Part shown: positions 24,572 to 34,227 of the stretch, in pieces
How positions within the stretch are numbered: position 1 is the stretch's first letter
Layout: every line of letters starts with the position of its first letter
DNA from: Marinovum algicola
GTDB taxonomy: Bacteria > Pseudomonadota > Alphaproteobacteria > Rhodobacterales > Rhodobacteraceae
Reading direction: 5' to 3'
Length of the DNA stretch: 64,000 nucleotides
NCBI RefSeq assembly: GCF_900109145.1
Contig: NZ_FNYY01000001.1
Span: 124,001-188,000 of the forward strand
Made by a program: the position numbers and the translations under genes
The notes under the pieces: model-generated
The model's database searches: none
What the model was told of the DNA's origin: nothing
The model's input: the letters and a program-made list of their open reading frames with translations, nothing else

Positions 24572-25495
24572 TCAGAGCATCAGCTGATAGCTCATCGGCG
24601 TGTAGTGATAGCCGCTGTCGCGCATGTCGACATAGCCGATGGCCGGGAAGGGCATGTGGTAGCCGATGAAGGGCAGCTTGTCGGCGGCCATCATCCCGAG
24701 CAGCTCCTTGCGGGACGCGGCGGCGGCGGATTTGTCCATGTCGAAACGCACTTCCCAGTCGGGATAGGCCAGCGACCAGACGTAGTGGTTGGCGAAATCG
24801 GCGGCGACGATCAGGTTCTGCCCGCCGCTTTCCAGACGATAGACCATATGCCCGGGGGTATGGCCGAAGGCCTCGATCGCCTCGATGCCGGAGGCCACGC
24901 TGTCGCCGCCCGAGATCATCTCCATCCGCTCGGCCAGCGGCCGCACCTTGGCCTCGAAGCCCTCGTTGCCGGCATTCGACCAATGGTCGAATTCGGTGGC
25001 GCCGGTGACGTAACGCGCATTGCCAAAGGTGGCGGCGCCGCTGTCATCGGCCAGCCCGCCGATGTGGTCGCCATGCATGTGGGTGATGACAACCACGTCG
25101 ACGTCCCCGGGCGCATGTCCGGCGGCCTCGAGCGCGGCGGTGATGCCGGCGGGGTTCAGCCCGGTGTCGAAGAGCACCAGTTCGCTGCCGGTGTTGACCA
25201 GCGTCGGCGTAAAGAAGAACTGCGCCTGATCTGTGGGGATATGGGCGGCCTCGGAGGCGGCGGCAAACTCCTCTTCGCTGGCGTTGAGGCCAAAGATGGT
25301 CTGCGGATCGGGGACGGCGCGGGTGCCTGCAAGCAGCGTCGTCACCTCGAAATCGCCCAGCTTCACGCGGCGGAAATCAACCGTGTTGATGCCCTGCTGC
25401 GCGGTCTGCGCCCGGGCACCTGTGGCGGCAAGCCCGGCCAGAGGGGTCGCGGCGGCCGAAGCCAGCAGGCCGCGTCGGGTCAGTTTCGGTGTCAT
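24572..25495 (-). CDS. Tat-exported MBL-fold metallo-hydrolase
   Basis: 307 residues. The N-terminus has a twin-arginine signal (LTRRGLLASAAATPLAG), so the protein is folded before export to the periplasm. The metallo-beta-lactamase motif is canonical, THMHGDHIGGL, with further ligands in GHTPGHM, ADFANH and YHMPFPAIGY. It resembles the group of lactonase/quorum-quenching-like and N-acyl hydrolases, but the substrate is not predictable. The start at 25495 was chosen from the signal peptide. It is divergent from the DUF1801 gene, 91 bp away. Confidence 0.87.
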   Translation of the reverse strand: MTPKLTRRGLLASAAATPLAGLAATGARAQTAQQGINTVDFRRVKLGDFEVTTLLAGTRAVPDPQTIFGLNASEEEFAAASEAAHIPTDQAQFFFTPTLVNTGSELVLFDTGLNPAGITAALEAAGHAPGDVDVVVITHMHGDHIGGLADDSGAATFGNARYVTGATEFDHWSNAGNEGFEAKVRPLAERMEMISGGDSVASGIEAIEAFGHTPGHMVYRLESGGQNLIVAADFANHYVWSLAYPDWEVRFDMDKSAAAASRKELLGMMAADKLPFIGYHMPFPAIGYVDMRDSGYHYTPMSYQLML

Positions 25496-25586
25496 GCAAT
25501 ATCTCCCTGTAATATGCGGACAGATGTAACACGTTGTGCAAAACTTATTCCGTCGCTCACGGCTTCGTGACGGGGAGGGAGGCGGA

Positions 25587-26021
25587 ATGGCCAAGGCCGA
25601 GAACAAGACGCAACCGACCGGCGCCTCGGTGCGCGAATTTCTGGCAGAGGTGCACCCGGAGCGCCGGCGCGCCGATGCCCGGGCGCTGGATGCGCTGTTT
25701 CGCGAGGTGACCGGTTTTCAGCCGCAGATGTGGGGCGCGAGCATCATCGGCTATGGCCGCTACCACTATGTCTACGACAGCGGCCGCGCGGGCGATTTCC
25801 TGGCCACCGGCTTTGCCCCGCGCAAGACCGCCCTGTCGATCTACATCATGCCGGGTTATGCCGATTTCGGCGACATCCTGGCGCGGCTGGGCAAGCACAG
25901 GACCGGGGTTTCCTGCCTCTATGTCAACAAGCTGGCGGATATCGACTTGGCGGTCCTGGGCGAACTGATCGGCGCCGGGCTGCGGGATCTACAGGGGCAT
26001 TGGCCGGTGGAGCCGAGCTGA
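25587..26021 (+). CDS. DUF1801 domain protein
   Basis: 144 residues of the DUF1801 fold, seen in MWGASIIGYGRYHYVYDSGRAG with the following TGFAPRKTALSIYIMPGY. Proteins of this superfamily are small cytoplasmic domains related to the frataxin-like YdhG group; function is unknown. The ATG at 25587 is preceded by GGGAGGGAGGCG. It runs in the same direction as gltX, 122 bp away. Confidence 0.85.
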   Translation: MAKAENKTQPTGASVREFLAEVHPERRRADARALDALFREVTGFQPQMWGASIIGYGRYHYVYDSGRAGDFLATGFAPRKTALSIYIMPGYADFGDILARLGKHRTGVSCLYVNKLADIDLAVLGELIGAGLRDLQGHWPVEPS

Positions 26022-26143
26022 GACAACCTGAGGCGGGATGGCTGCGCGGCTGACCTGTTCCTCCCGGGGGCGGTGTGGCGCGGGCGGGAAAGCTGGACAA
26101 GCGCGGCGGATCATGGGAAAGGCTCAGCCAACAGGAGACCCCC

Positions 26144-27466
26144 ATGACCACCACCCGTTTCGCCCCGTCGCCCACCGGCTATATCCACATCGGCAACCTG
26201 CGCACCGCGCTGTTCAACTGGCTGATCGCGCGCAAGGCTGGCGGCACCTTCATCCTGCGCATCGACGACACCGATCCCGAGCGCTCGAAAGAGGAATATG
26301 TCGACGCCATCAAGCAGGATCTGGAATGGCTGGGCCTGACCTGGGACCGGGTGGAACGGCAATCCGAACGGCTTGACCGCTACGAGGCCGCCGCCGAGAC
26401 GCTGCGCCAGAAAGGCCGGTTCTACGAGGCGTTCGAGACGCCCACCGAACTCGACCTCAAGCGCAAGAAACAGCTCAACATGGGCAAGCCGCCGGTCTAT
26501 GACCGCGCGGCGCTGGCGCTGTCGGAGACCGACAGGGACCGGCTGAGGGAAGAGCGCGGCCAGGGGGTCTGGCGCTTCAAGCTCGATCAGGAACGGATCG
26601 AATGGACCGACGGCATTCTCGGGCCGATCTCGATCGATGCCGCCTCGGTCTCGGACCCGGTGCTGATCCGGCAGGACGGGCAGATGCTCTATACCCTGGC
26701 GTCGGTGGTGGATGACACCGAGATGGGGGTGACCCATGTGGTGCGCGGTTCGGACCATGTGACCAATACCGCGACGCAGATCCAGATCATCGAGGCGCTG
26801 GGCGGCACGCCGCCGGAGTTCGCCCACCATTCGCTTCTGACCGGGCCGCAGGGCGAGGCGCTGTCGAAACGTCTCGGCACGCTGAGCCTGCGTGACCTGC
26901 GCGCGCGCGGGGTGGAGCCGATGGCGCTGCTGTCGCTGATGGCGCGGCTGGGCTCCTCCGACCCGGTGGAGCTTCGCACCGAGATGGCCGAGCTGATCGA
27001 GGGCTTCGACCTGTCGAAATTCGGCTCGGCGCCGACCAAGTTCGACGAGCAGGACCTCTATCCGCTGACCGGCCGGTTCCTTCAGACGCTGGCCTATGCC
27101 GATGTCGCCGAAGACATCCGGGCGCTGGGCGTGCCCGATGCCCTGGCCGAGCGCTTCTGGACGGTGACGCGGGAGAATATCTCGACCAAGGGCGAGCTGA
27201 AAGCCTGGTGGGAGATGTTCCGCGACGGCGCCGAGCCGGTGATCGCCGAGGAAGACGCGGCCTTTGTGGCCGAGGCCATGGCGCTGCTGCCCGAGGGCCC
27301 GTTCGACGGCGAGACCTGGGGCGACTGGACCGGCGCGGTGAAAGCCGCCACCGGGCGCAAGGGCCGGGGGCTCTTCATGCCGCTCCGCAAGGCGCTGACC
27401 GGCATGGAGCGCGGGCCGGACATGTCGGACGTGATGCCGCTGTTGCAGGTGGTCAAGGCGCGCTGA
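26144..27466 (+). CDS. gltX: Glutamyl-tRNA synthetase
   Basis: Class I aminoacyl-tRNA synthetase charging glutamate. 440 residues, somewhat shorter than the E. coli enzyme (471). The HIGH motif is RFAPSPTGYIHIGN (HIGN) near the N-terminus; the KMSKS-equivalent is EALSKRLGTLSL. The catalytic core and alpha-helical anticodon-binding domain follow. Alphaproteobacteria usually carry two gltX paralogs, one of which helps charge tRNA-Gln; which one this is cannot be told here. Start ATG 26144 has CAGGAG upstream; 23 upstream codons in frame lack similarity. Confidence 0.95.
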   Translation: MTTTRFAPSPTGYIHIGNLRTALFNWLIARKAGGTFILRIDDTDPERSKEEYVDAIKQDLEWLGLTWDRVERQSERLDRYEAAAETLRQKGRFYEAFETPTELDLKRKKQLNMGKPPVYDRAALALSETDRDRLREERGQGVWRFKLDQERIEWTDGILGPISIDAASVSDPVLIRQDGQMLYTLASVVDDTEMGVTHVVRGSDHVTNTATQIQIIEALGGTPPEFAHHSLLTGPQGEALSKRLGTLSLRDLRARGVEPMALLSLMARLGSSDPVELRTEMAELIEGFDLSKFGSAPTKFDEQDLYPLTGRFLQTLAYADVAEDIRALGVPDALAERFWTVTRENISTKGELKAWWEMFRDGAEPVIAEEDAAFVAEAMALLPEGPFDGETWGDWTGAVKAATGRKGRGLFMPLRKALTGMERGPDMSDVMPLLQVVKAR

Positions 27467-27490
27467 GACGCCGCCCTACGCTGCTTCCCG

Positions 27491-27569
27491 CCCCGGACCT
27501 GATCCGGGGCCTCATCCCTCATCCGCCTTCCGGGCCGCCGCCGTGAGGCCCCGGCGCCAAGGCCGGGGC
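27491..27569. repeat. GC-rich inverted repeats between gltX and csaA
   Basis: Two hairpins: CCCCGGACCTGATCCGGGG (27492-27510) and GCCCCGGC-gccaag-GCCGGGGC (27548-27569). The first contains a 17-base core (27495-27511) repeated exactly at 46786-46802. They lie between convergent genes and may end both transcripts. Confidence 0.6.
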
Positions 27570-27585
27570 GGTGGCGCCTCTGAGC

Positions 27586-27924
27586 TCAGTGCATCCGCTG
27601 GCCGTTGGCGACCGGTTGGTCGGGGGCGAGCAGGATGATGCCGCCGGTGTCGTCGCTGAGACCGAGGGTCAGCACCTCGGACATGAAAGGCCCGATCTGG
27701 CGCGGCGGGAAGTTGACCACCGCCATGACCTGCCGCCCGACGAGGGCGTCCGGCGCGTAATGATCGGTGATCTGCGCCGAGGTCTTCTTTTCGCCGATCT
27801 CGGGGCCGAAATCGATCCAGAGCTTGAACGCCGGCTTGCGCGCCTCGGGAAAGGGTTCGGCGCGCAGCACGGTGCCGGCGCGGATGTCGACCTTGAGGAA
27901 ATCGTCGAAACTGATTTCAGCCAT
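27586..27924 (-). CDS. csaA: CsaA-type tRNA-binding domain protein
   Basis: 112 residues consisting only of the EMAP/Trbp111-type OB fold: DIRAGTVLRAEPFPEARKPAF near the start and VNFPPRQIGPFMSEVLTLG in the middle are hallmarks of CsaA. B. subtilis CsaA has been described as an export-related chaperone; the tRNA-binding fold suggests RNA contact. The start overlaps the proC stop by 8 bp, so it ends the ybjN-proC-csaA operon. Confidence 0.9.
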   Translation of the reverse strand: MAEISFDDFLKVDIRAGTVLRAEPFPEARKPAFKLWIDFGPEIGEKKTSAQITDHYAPDALVGRQVMAVVNFPPRQIGPFMSEVLTLGLSDDTGGIILLAPDQPVANGQRMH

Positions 27925-28732
27925 CGCTCAACTCCTTCGAACGGGTGGTTGCTGCCGCGACGGCGCGCGCGAGCAAGGGCGGAAAACCGGTCTCTGCGTC
28001 CATCAGCACCTCGAGCGCGGCCTGGGTGGTACCATTGGGCGAGGTCACGTTCTTGCGCAGCTGTGCCGGGCTTTCCTCGGCCGCTTCGGCCAGCACGCCG
28101 GCACCGCCGACCGTGGCGCGCGCCAGTTTCATCGCCAGCTCGGCCGGCAGGCCCTGGGCCTCGCCGGCGGCGGCCAGAGTCTCGATCAGGTGAAAGACAT
28201 AGGCCGGACCGGAGCCGGAGACGCCGGTCACCGCGTCCATCTGGCCTTCGTCGTCGAGCCGCACGGTCTGACCCACCGCCTGCAACAGGCTTTCGGCCAG
28301 GACCATCTGCGCTTCGGAGACCTTGCGGTTGCCGATCAGCGCGGTGATGCCGCGACCGACGGCGGCAGGGGTGTTGGGCATGGCGCGGATGATCGGATTG
28401 TCGGCGCCCAGCATCTCTTCATAGGTCGCCAGGGTGACGCCTGCGGCGACCGAGACAAACAGCGTCTTGCCGGTGGCCATGGCCTTGATCGCGGGCAGGG
28501 CGTCGCCCATCATCTGCGGCTTGACGGCGATCAGCACGATGGCGGGTGCGGCGGGCAGCTCGGCGTTGATATGGACGCCCTGGGCCTGCAACCAGTCGGA
28601 CGCATAGGGATCGATCACATGCACCGACGTGGCGGGCAGGCCATCGGTCAGCCACCCTTGCAGCATCGCCGATCCCATCTTGCCGCAGCCCAACAACACC
28701 AGGCCGCGTTCGGCCAGATCCTCTGAGGTCAT
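27917..28732 (-). CDS. proC: Pyrroline-5-carboxylate reductase
   Basis: Final step of proline synthesis: NAD(P)H reduction of pyrroline-5-carboxylate. 271 residues, standard length. The N-terminal Rossmann motif is LLGCGKMGSAML; AVKPQMM and RAMPNTPAAVGRG are typical; the C-terminal signature includes VTGVSGSGPAYVF and NVTSPNGTTQAAL. The ATG at 28732 has an AGGAGG site 5 bp upstream; an ATG at 28753 is less well placed. It is 34 bp after the ybjN-like gene. Confidence 0.96.
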   Translation of the reverse strand: MTSEDLAERGLVLLGCGKMGSAMLQGWLTDGLPATSVHVIDPYASDWLQAQGVHINAELPAAPAIVLIAVKPQMMGDALPAIKAMATGKTLFVSVAAGVTLATYEEMLGADNPIIRAMPNTPAAVGRGITALIGNRKVSEAQMVLAESLLQAVGQTVRLDDEGQMDAVTGVSGSGPAYVFHLIETLAAAGEAQGLPAELAMKLARATVGGAGVLAEAAEESPAQLRKNVTSPNGTTQAALEVLMDAETGFPPLLARAVAAATTRSKELSDG

Positions 28733-28766
28733 TGCCCCCTCCTGTCCTTGCATTCGGGGGCGAGTG

Positions 28767-29267
28767 TTACGCGCGGCCGTAGGCCTCTGCAATGGCAACC
28801 TGAAGCGCCTCTTTCGGGCTGCGATCACCCCAGACCACCAGTTGCAGGGCAGGGTAATAGCGCTCGGCGCTCATCACCGCGGCGCTGATCATCGTGTCGA
28901 TCTGTTCCGGGCTGGCGACCTGTCCGCCGGCCAGTACCAAGCCGTAGCGATAGACCATCAGCTGGTTCTCGCCCCACCAGGTGAAGGCGCCGGCCCAGCA
29001 TTGGTCGTTGATCGCGTTGATCGCCTCGCAAAGCTGCGGGGTCTTGTCCTTGGGCGGCTCCATCTCGAAGCTGCAAATCAGCCGCAGCGTCTCGTCATAG
29101 GCCGACCAGGCCAGGGTGATGGAATAGGTCCGCCACTGGCCTTCAACCGCCATGGCGATCTGGTCATCGTGGATGCGGTCGAAATCCCAATCGTTGTGGT
29201 CGGCGATATGTTCGACGATGTCGATCGGGTGGAGATCGTCCTCCAGGTATTGCTCGGAAAGTGCCAT
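28767..29267 (-). CDS. YbjN domain-containing protein
   Basis: 166-residue cytoplasmic protein of the YbjN family, which has a fold like type III secretion chaperones. The conserved pieces here are HPIDIVEHIADHNDW near the start, CEAINAINDQCWAGAF and YRYGLVLAGGQ. E. coli YbjN affects motility and stress responses when overproduced, but a biochemical role is not established. It leads the operon with proC and csaA. Confidence 0.85.
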   Translation of the reverse strand: MALSEQYLEDDLHPIDIVEHIADHNDWDFDRIHDDQIAMAVEGQWRTYSITLAWSAYDETLRLICSFEMEPPKDKTPQLCEAINAINDQCWAGAFTWWGENQLMVYRYGLVLAGGQVASPEQIDTMISAAVMSAERYYPALQLVVWGDRSPKEALQVAIAEAYGRA

Positions 29268-29598
29268 GCGCCACCTCTTTGTTTTGGTAGCGCGAGGGGG
29301 TGGCAGCGCCCCAAGCGCTAGGTGCCTGCTCTAGGGGCGGTGGGCTTTTCCGCTGCCCCTACTTGATATGGTGACGGGAGGCCTGTCTCAAGTAAAGCGA
29401 TATTTCGGTGACACCCGCAATAAGTTGTGGATGGAATGCCATTGGGTACTAAAAGAATGCACAGACTGACCTGTCGGTGTTGATAACCCCGGCCTGCGCG
29501 GTGTGTCGCGGATTTCGACCCGGAAACAAGAACGCCCCCGCAGGTTCCTGCGGGGGCGCATCGGCCCCGGTCACGCCGGGGCCTGCAACAGGCAACGA
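29268..29598. other. Gap between ybjN-like and BCCT genes
   Basis: 331 bp with no gene. The part near 29533-29583 holds two hairpins that end the BCCT transcript (listed separately). The rest should contain the ybjN-proC-csaA promoter; I cannot point to clear boxes. No RNA gene is recognisable. Confidence 0.5.
29522..29583 (-). terminator. Double-hairpin terminator after the BCCT gene
   Basis: The stem 29533-29544 pairs perfectly over 12 bp with 29547-29558, and on the minus strand is followed by TTCTTGTTT. Just upstream in transcript order, 29563-29570 pairs with 29576-29583 over 8 bp with a five-base loop. Confidence 0.85.
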
Positions 29599-31251
29599 TC
29601 AGCCGCGCGGTTCGGCTCTCAGGCCCTTGATGATGGCCACGCAGATCAGCAGCAGGATCACCGTGAAGGGCAACCCGGTCGAGATCACCATCGCCTGAAG
29701 CGCGCCGAGCCCGCCGCCGATCAGCAGCGCAATCGCCACCAGCCCTTCGAAGGTGCACCAGAACACCCGTTGCGGCATCGGCGCATCGACCTTGCCGCCG
29801 GCGGTGATCGTATCGATCACCAGCGAGCCGCTGTCGGACGAGGTGACGAAGAAGACGATCACCAGAATGATGCCGATGGTCGAGGTGATGGCGGCAAAGG
29901 GCAGGCCTTCGAGCATCGCAAACAGCGACAGGGGCGGGTTGTAGCTGTCGATCACCTGCGCCTTGACGGCGCTGCCCGCGGGGTCGGCGATGACCTGTTC
30001 GATGGCCGCGCCGCCGAACACCGCCATCCACAGAAGGCAGACGAAAGACGGGATGATCAGCACACAGGTGACGAATTCGCGCACCGTGCGGCCACGGCTG
30101 ACCCGGGCGATGAACATGCCGACGAAGGGGGACCAGGAAATCCACCAGGCCCAGTAGAAGGCGGTCCAGCCCTGCATGTAGCCGGTGTCTTCACGGCCAT
30201 GCGGGTTGGACAGCGGAATGACCTCCTGGAAATAGGCGAGGATGCCACGGCCGAATTCCGACAGGATGGTGCCGGCGCCGGCTGCGACAAGCACAAAGAC
30301 CAGCAGCAGCAGGGCAATCACCATGTTGATCTCGGAGAGCACCTTGACGCCGCCGTCAAGCCCGCGCAGCACCGAGATCAGCGCCACCGCGGTGATCGCG
30401 ATGATCAGGATCACCTGCACGGTGATGCTGTTGGGCAGGCCGTAGACATATTCCAGCCCGGCGTTCGCCTGCTGCGCGCCAAAGCCCAGCGAGGTGGCGA
30501 GGCCGAAGAGCGTGGCAAAGACGGCCAGGGTGTCGATGATATGGCCGGTCCAGCCCCAGACCCGTTCGCCAAAGATCGGGTAGAAGGCCGAGCGGATGGT
30601 GAGCGGCAGGCCCTTGTTGTAGGTAAAGAGCGCCAGGGCCAGCGCCACCACGGCATAGATTGCCCAGGGGTGCAGTGCCCAGTGATAGGAGGTGGCGGCC
30701 AGGGCCATGCGGCGCGCTTCGGCGACGTTTTCCTCGATCAGGGCGCCGTCCTCGGTAAAGGGCCGCACCACGCCCAGCGGCTCGTCGCCCCAAGGGGTGC
30801 CGAAGTAATAGACCGGCTCGAGCACGCCAAAGAACATAAGGCCGATGCCCATGCCGGCGGCAAAGAGCATGGCGAACCATCCCGGATAGCCATAGTCGGG
30901 CGTGGCGTCCCGGCCGCCGAGCCGCACCGAGCCCCAGGGCGAGACGATCAGGAACAGGCAGAAGAGCACGAAGATATTGGCCGACCAGAGGAAGAACCAG
31001 TCGAAGTTGGAGGTCAGCGCCGGGCGCAGCCAGCCAAAGAATTCACCGGCCTGACCCGGCGCCACCAGGGCGTAGGCCACAAAGGCGACGATGGAGAGGC
31101 CCGAGATCAGAAAGACAGGATTGTGGATATCGAGGCCGATCGGGCCCATTTTGGTCTCGATATTGTCCTGCCCGATCTCGTAATCGGTTTCGATGATATC
31201 CGCCGCGCCCTCTGGCGCGGGGATACCCTGATCGGTGTTTATGTCTGTCAT
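29599..31251 (-). CDS. BCCT family betaine/choline/carnitine-type transporter
   Basis: 550 residues with about twelve membrane helices. The family signature region is visible in FYWAWWISWSPFVGMFIARVSRGRTVREF, where the aromatic box for quaternary ammonium binding lies; GMGIGLMFFGVLEP gives the glycine-rich TM3 stretch typical of Na+- or H+-coupled members. Likely substrates are glycine betaine, choline, DMSP or related osmolytes. The N-terminus carries a 40-residue acidic cytoplasmic tail. A universal stress protein gene lies 51 bp upstream in the same direction. Confidence 0.93.
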   Translation of the reverse strand: MTDINTDQGIPAPEGAADIIETDYEIGQDNIETKMGPIGLDIHNPVFLISGLSIVAFVAYALVAPGQAGEFFGWLRPALTSNFDWFFLWSANIFVLFCLFLIVSPWGSVRLGGRDATPDYGYPGWFAMLFAAGMGIGLMFFGVLEPVYYFGTPWGDEPLGVVRPFTEDGALIEENVAEARRMALAATSYHWALHPWAIYAVVALALALFTYNKGLPLTIRSAFYPIFGERVWGWTGHIIDTLAVFATLFGLATSLGFGAQQANAGLEYVYGLPNSITVQVILIIAITAVALISVLRGLDGGVKVLSEINMVIALLLLVFVLVAAGAGTILSEFGRGILAYFQEVIPLSNPHGREDTGYMQGWTAFYWAWWISWSPFVGMFIARVSRGRTVREFVTCVLIIPSFVCLLWMAVFGGAAIEQVIADPAGSAVKAQVIDSYNPPLSLFAMLEGLPFAAITSTIGIILVIVFFVTSSDSGSLVIDTITAGGKVDAPMPQRVFWCTFEGLVAIALLIGGGLGALQAMVISTGLPFTVILLLICVAIIKGLRAEPRG

Positions 31252-31302
31252 TGGACAGTCCCCTTGTAGTGTCGGTTCCGGGCCGGGGCCGGGCTGAGCG
31301 GA

Positions 31303-31719
31303 TCAGCCGCGCACCAGCAGGACCGAGCATTTCGCGTGTTCGGCGACCTTGCCGCCGTTCGAAGGCCAGACGTATTCCATCAGTCCGGGCACATGGCTTT
31401 GCATCACGATGAGGTCGGCGCCGATCTCTTCGGCGGCCTCGAGCAGCGCGTCGTCGATCTCGGTCGCCGGGTCATGCGCCATTTTTGTGTGTGCCTCGGA
31501 AGAGATTCCAAGCGATGCCGCCTTGTCTTTGGCAAAGTCGGCGAGTTTTTCTTGGTATTCCGCCGGGTTGTGCGCCACCGAGGACGGTACGCCGGAGGTT
31601 ACCCCGACATAAACCAGGCTGGCCTCGTAGAGCTTGGCGAGATCGGCCGCACATTGAAGCGAATGCGTCAGCTTTTCGCGGTGCGTCAGGTCGACGGGCA
31701 CCATGATTTTCTTGAACAT
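31303..31719 (-). CDS. Universal stress protein
   Basis: 138-residue UspA-fold protein: MFKKIMVPVDLTH at the start, a central variable segment and a C-terminal HAKCSVLLVRG strand. The usual ATP-binding loop G-2x-G-9x-G(S/T) is not intact: the segment reads SHVPGLMEYVWPSNGGKVAEHA, with SNGG in place of GS, so nucleotide binding is uncertain. It heads a two-gene unit with the BCCT transporter. In Halomonas elongata the Usp TeaD lies with and regulates the osmolyte transporter TeaABC, so a similar regulatory role is a reasonable inference. Confidence 0.9.
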   Translation of the reverse strand: MFKKIMVPVDLTHREKLTHSLQCAADLAKLYEASLVYVGVTSGVPSSVAHNPAEYQEKLADFAKDKAASLGISSEAHTKMAHDPATEIDDALLEAAEEIGADLIVMQSHVPGLMEYVWPSNGGKVAEHAKCSVLLVRG

Positions 31720-31890
31720 TTTCTTCCCTCCGTGTTGCGCGGTGTTTGTCTTGGATCACCGGGAACCTGGTTGGCGCCTTCGGCCAGCACGGGCCAAGTG
31801 GCCCTGCGCTGCGCCGCAGAGCCTATTTGTTGTGCAGCCGTGATGCAAACAGACAGCCGGCTCTGTTCGAAAGCTAGCGCGCCGGTTGCA

Positions 31891-31920
31891 AAGAAAAAGG
31901 CCGGGCAATTGGCCCGGCCT
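31891..31920 (-). terminator. Intrinsic terminator after ubiK
   Basis: A perfect 9-bp stem (31898-31906 with 31912-31920) with a five-base loop; on the minus strand it is followed by TTTTTCTT. It terminates the ubiK transcript. Confidence 0.88.
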
Positions 31921-31949
31921 CCGCACTCCGATTGTCTGACAGGACGTCG

Positions 31950-32195
31950 TCAGCCGTCCTTGCGCTCGAGCTTGTCGAGCCGCGCCTTGAGCAGCTCGTT
32001 TTCCTCGCGGGCCTTCTGGGCCATGCCGCGCACCGCATCGAACTCTTCGCGGGTCACAAAATCGCGATCCGCCAGCCAGCGGTCCATCATCGATTTCATC
32101 GCGGTTTCCGCCTCGGTCCTGGCGCCCTGAGCCACGCCCATTGCGTTAGTCATCAGTTGCGACAGGTCGTCGAATACCTTGTTCCGGCTCTGCAT
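31950..32195 (-). CDS. ubiK: Ubiquinone biosynthesis accessory factor UbiK-like
   Basis: 81 residues of the UbiK/YqiC (BMFP) family: an amphipathic N-terminal half ([18 protein letters not shown]) and a C-terminal coiled coil ([16 protein letters not shown]). In E. coli UbiK helps the UbiJ-containing complex make ubiquinone under aerobic conditions. It is a single-gene unit with its own terminator, divergent from lgt. Confidence 0.9.
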   Translation of the reverse strand: MQSRNKVFDDLSQLMTNAMGVAQGARTEAETAMKSMMDRWLADRDFVTREEFDAVRGMAQKAREENELLKARLDKLERKDG

Positions 32196-32287
32196 GGGGT
32201 CTCTCCGTTACATTTGGTTACTATATGGCGGCCCCGGAGGCGGGCGACAAGGTTGACCTTGGCAAAAGCGAAAGGCAAAGGAGCGTC

Positions 32288-33172
32288 ATGTCATCGGTCA
32301 TCCCATTCCCCCCGCTCAGCCCCGAGATCTTCTCGGTCGATCTCTTTGGCATGAGCTTTGCTCTGCGCTGGTATGCGCTGGCCTATATCGCCGGGATCGT
32401 GCTTGGCTGGGTGCTGGCAGTGCGGCTGCTGAAACGCCCGACGCTGTGGCGCAACGACAGCCCGCCGATGACGCCGGCGCAGCTCGAGGACCTGATGACC
32501 TGGATCATCCTCGGCATCATCCTGGGCGGGCGGCTGGGCTTTGTGCTGTTCTATCAGCCGGGCTACTACCTCGCCAATCCGGGCGAGATCCTGATGATCT
32601 GGCAGGGCGGCATGTCCTTTCATGGCGGGCTTCTCGGGGTCATCCTCGCGGCCTGGATCTGGAGCGCCCGCAACAATGTCGAACGCCTGCCGATGGCCGA
32701 CATGATGGCGCTGGGCACCTGGCCGGGGCTGCTCTTCGGCCGGTTGGCGAATTTCGTGAACGCCGAGCTTTGGGGCCGTCCGACCGATCTGCCCTGGGCG
32801 GTGGCCTTCCCCGGCACGGCGGCGCAGAATTGCGGCCAGCCGGCGGGCGAACTGTGCGGCCGGCACCCGAGCCAGCTTTATGAAGCCGGGCTCGAGGGCG
32901 TGCTGCTTGGCGTGCTGCTGCTCTGGCTGGCGCTGGCGCGCGGCTGGCTCAAGACGCCGGGGCGGATTGCCGCGATGTTCTTTGCCGGTTACGGCGCGGC
33001 GCGTTTCTTTGTCGAATTCTTTCGCCAGCCGGATGAACAATTCGTCAGCCCGGGCAACCCGCTGGGGCTGGCCTGGCACGTCGGCGGCTGGGGGCTGACC
33101 ATGGGGCAGCTTCTGTCGCTGCCGATGATCGTCGTGGGGCTCTGGTTGGTGCTGCGGAAACGCCCGGCATGA
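32288..33172 (+). CDS. lgt: Prolipoprotein diacylglyceryl transferase
   Basis: Inner-membrane enzyme that attaches diacylglycerol from phosphatidylglycerol to the lipobox cysteine of prolipoproteins. 294 residues, about seven membrane helices. The Lgt signature reads [20 protein letters not shown]; the catalytic-region MSFHGGLLG and the [12 protein letters not shown] motif are present. ATG at 32288 has AAAGGAG upstream; an upstream GTG-type start at 32225 lacks similarity. Its stop overlaps the next gene by 4 bp. Confidence 0.96.
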   Translation: MSSVIPFPPLSPEIFSVDLFGMSFALRWYALAYIAGIVLGWVLAVRLLKRPTLWRNDSPPMTPAQLEDLMTWIILGIILGGRLGFVLFYQPGYYLANPGEILMIWQGGMSFHGGLLGVILAAWIWSARNNVERLPMADMMALGTWPGLLFGRLANFVNAELWGRPTDLPWAVAFPGTAAQNCGQPAGELCGRHPSQLYEAGLEGVLLGVLLLWLALARGWLKTPGRIAAMFFAGYGAARFFVEFFRQPDEQFVSPGNPLGLAWHVGGWGLTMGQLLSLPMIVVGLWLVLRKRPA

Positions 33173-34227
33173 GTGCACTTGCGCCGATCCTTCTGGAGCG
33201 CATCGCGGCCGAGGGGCCGATTTCACTGGCCGATTACATGGCCACCTGCCTAATGCACCCCGATCACGGGGTCTATACCGCGCGCGATCCGCTGGGGGCG
33301 GCGGGCGATTTCACCACCGCGCCCGAGATCAGCCAGATGTTCGGCGAACTCATCGGCCTGGCGCTGGCGCAGGCCTGGATCGATCAGGGGCGGCCGGCGT
33401 TCGCCCTGGCCGAGCTGGGGCCGGGGCGGGGCACGTTGATGGCGGATATCCTGCGGGCTGGACGCCGCGTGCCGGGCTTTCTCGAGGCCGCGCAGGTCAT
33501 GCTGGTCGAGGCATCGCCGCTGCTGCGCGACCGGCAGAAGGCGGCGTTGCAAGGCCATGCGGTGGCCTGGGCCGACCATGTCGATGCGCTACCGCAGGCA
33601 CCGCTCTGGCTGGTCGCGAACGAATTCTTCGACGCGCTGCCGGTGCGGCAGTTCGAACGCCAAGGTGCGGGCTGGTGCGAGCATCGGGTCGGCGCCCGCG
33701 ACGGCGCGCTGGTGCTGGGGCGGACCGAACCGACGGCGGTTCCGGCGCTGGCCCATCGGCTGGCAGATACCGGCGAGGGCGATGTCGTCGAGCTGGCGCC
33801 GGGTCTGCCGGTGATCGCGCAGGCCATCGGCCAGCGGATCGCCGATCACGGCGGTGCGGCGCTGATCGTGGATTACGGCGATTGGCGGTCGCTGGGTGAT
33901 ACCTTGCAGGCGCTGAAGGCGCACCGGCGCGTCGATCCGCTGGCCAGCCCGGGCGAGGCCGATCTCACCACCCATGTGGATTTCGAGGCCATCGCCGCCG
34001 CCGCCGGCTGTGCCCATACCCGCCTGACCCCGCAGGGGGTGTTTCTCGAACGGCTGGGCATCACGCCGCGCGCGCAGCAATTGGCCGGTGCCCTGCAAGG
34101 TGCCGCGCTCGAGAGCCATGTTGCCGCACATCGCCGGTTGACGCACCCCGAGGAAATGGGGACGCTCTTCAAAATTCTGGGGCTGCTGCCCGAAGGCGCC
34201 CCGCCGATACCCGGATTGGACCTATGA
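33169..34227 (+). CDS. SAM-dependent methyltransferase, MidA/NDUFAF7 family
   Basis: 352 residues of the COG1565 family. The N-terminus ([22 protein letters not shown]) and [17 protein letters not shown] are diagnostic; the SAM site is [26 protein letters not shown] is conserved. The eukaryotic homolog NDUFAF7 methylates an arginine of complex I subunit NDUFS2; a like role for the bacterial NuoD is plausible. The gene is coupled to lgt (4-bp overlap) and to pgeF (4-bp overlap). Confidence 0.92.
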   Translation: MSALAPILLERIAAEGPISLADYMATCLMHPDHGVYTARDPLGAAGDFTTAPEISQMFGELIGLALAQAWIDQGRPAFALAELGPGRGTLMADILRAGRRVPGFLEAAQVMLVEASPLLRDRQKAALQGHAVAWADHVDALPQAPLWLVANEFFDALPVRQFERQGAGWCEHRVGARDGALVLGRTEPTAVPALAHRLADTGEGDVVELAPGLPVIAQAIGQRIADHGGAALIVDYGDWRSLGDTLQALKAHRRVDPLASPGEADLTTHVDFEAIAAAAGCAHTRLTPQGVFLERLGITPRAQQLAGALQGAALESHVAAHRRLTHPEEMGTLFKILGLLPEGAPPIPGLDL

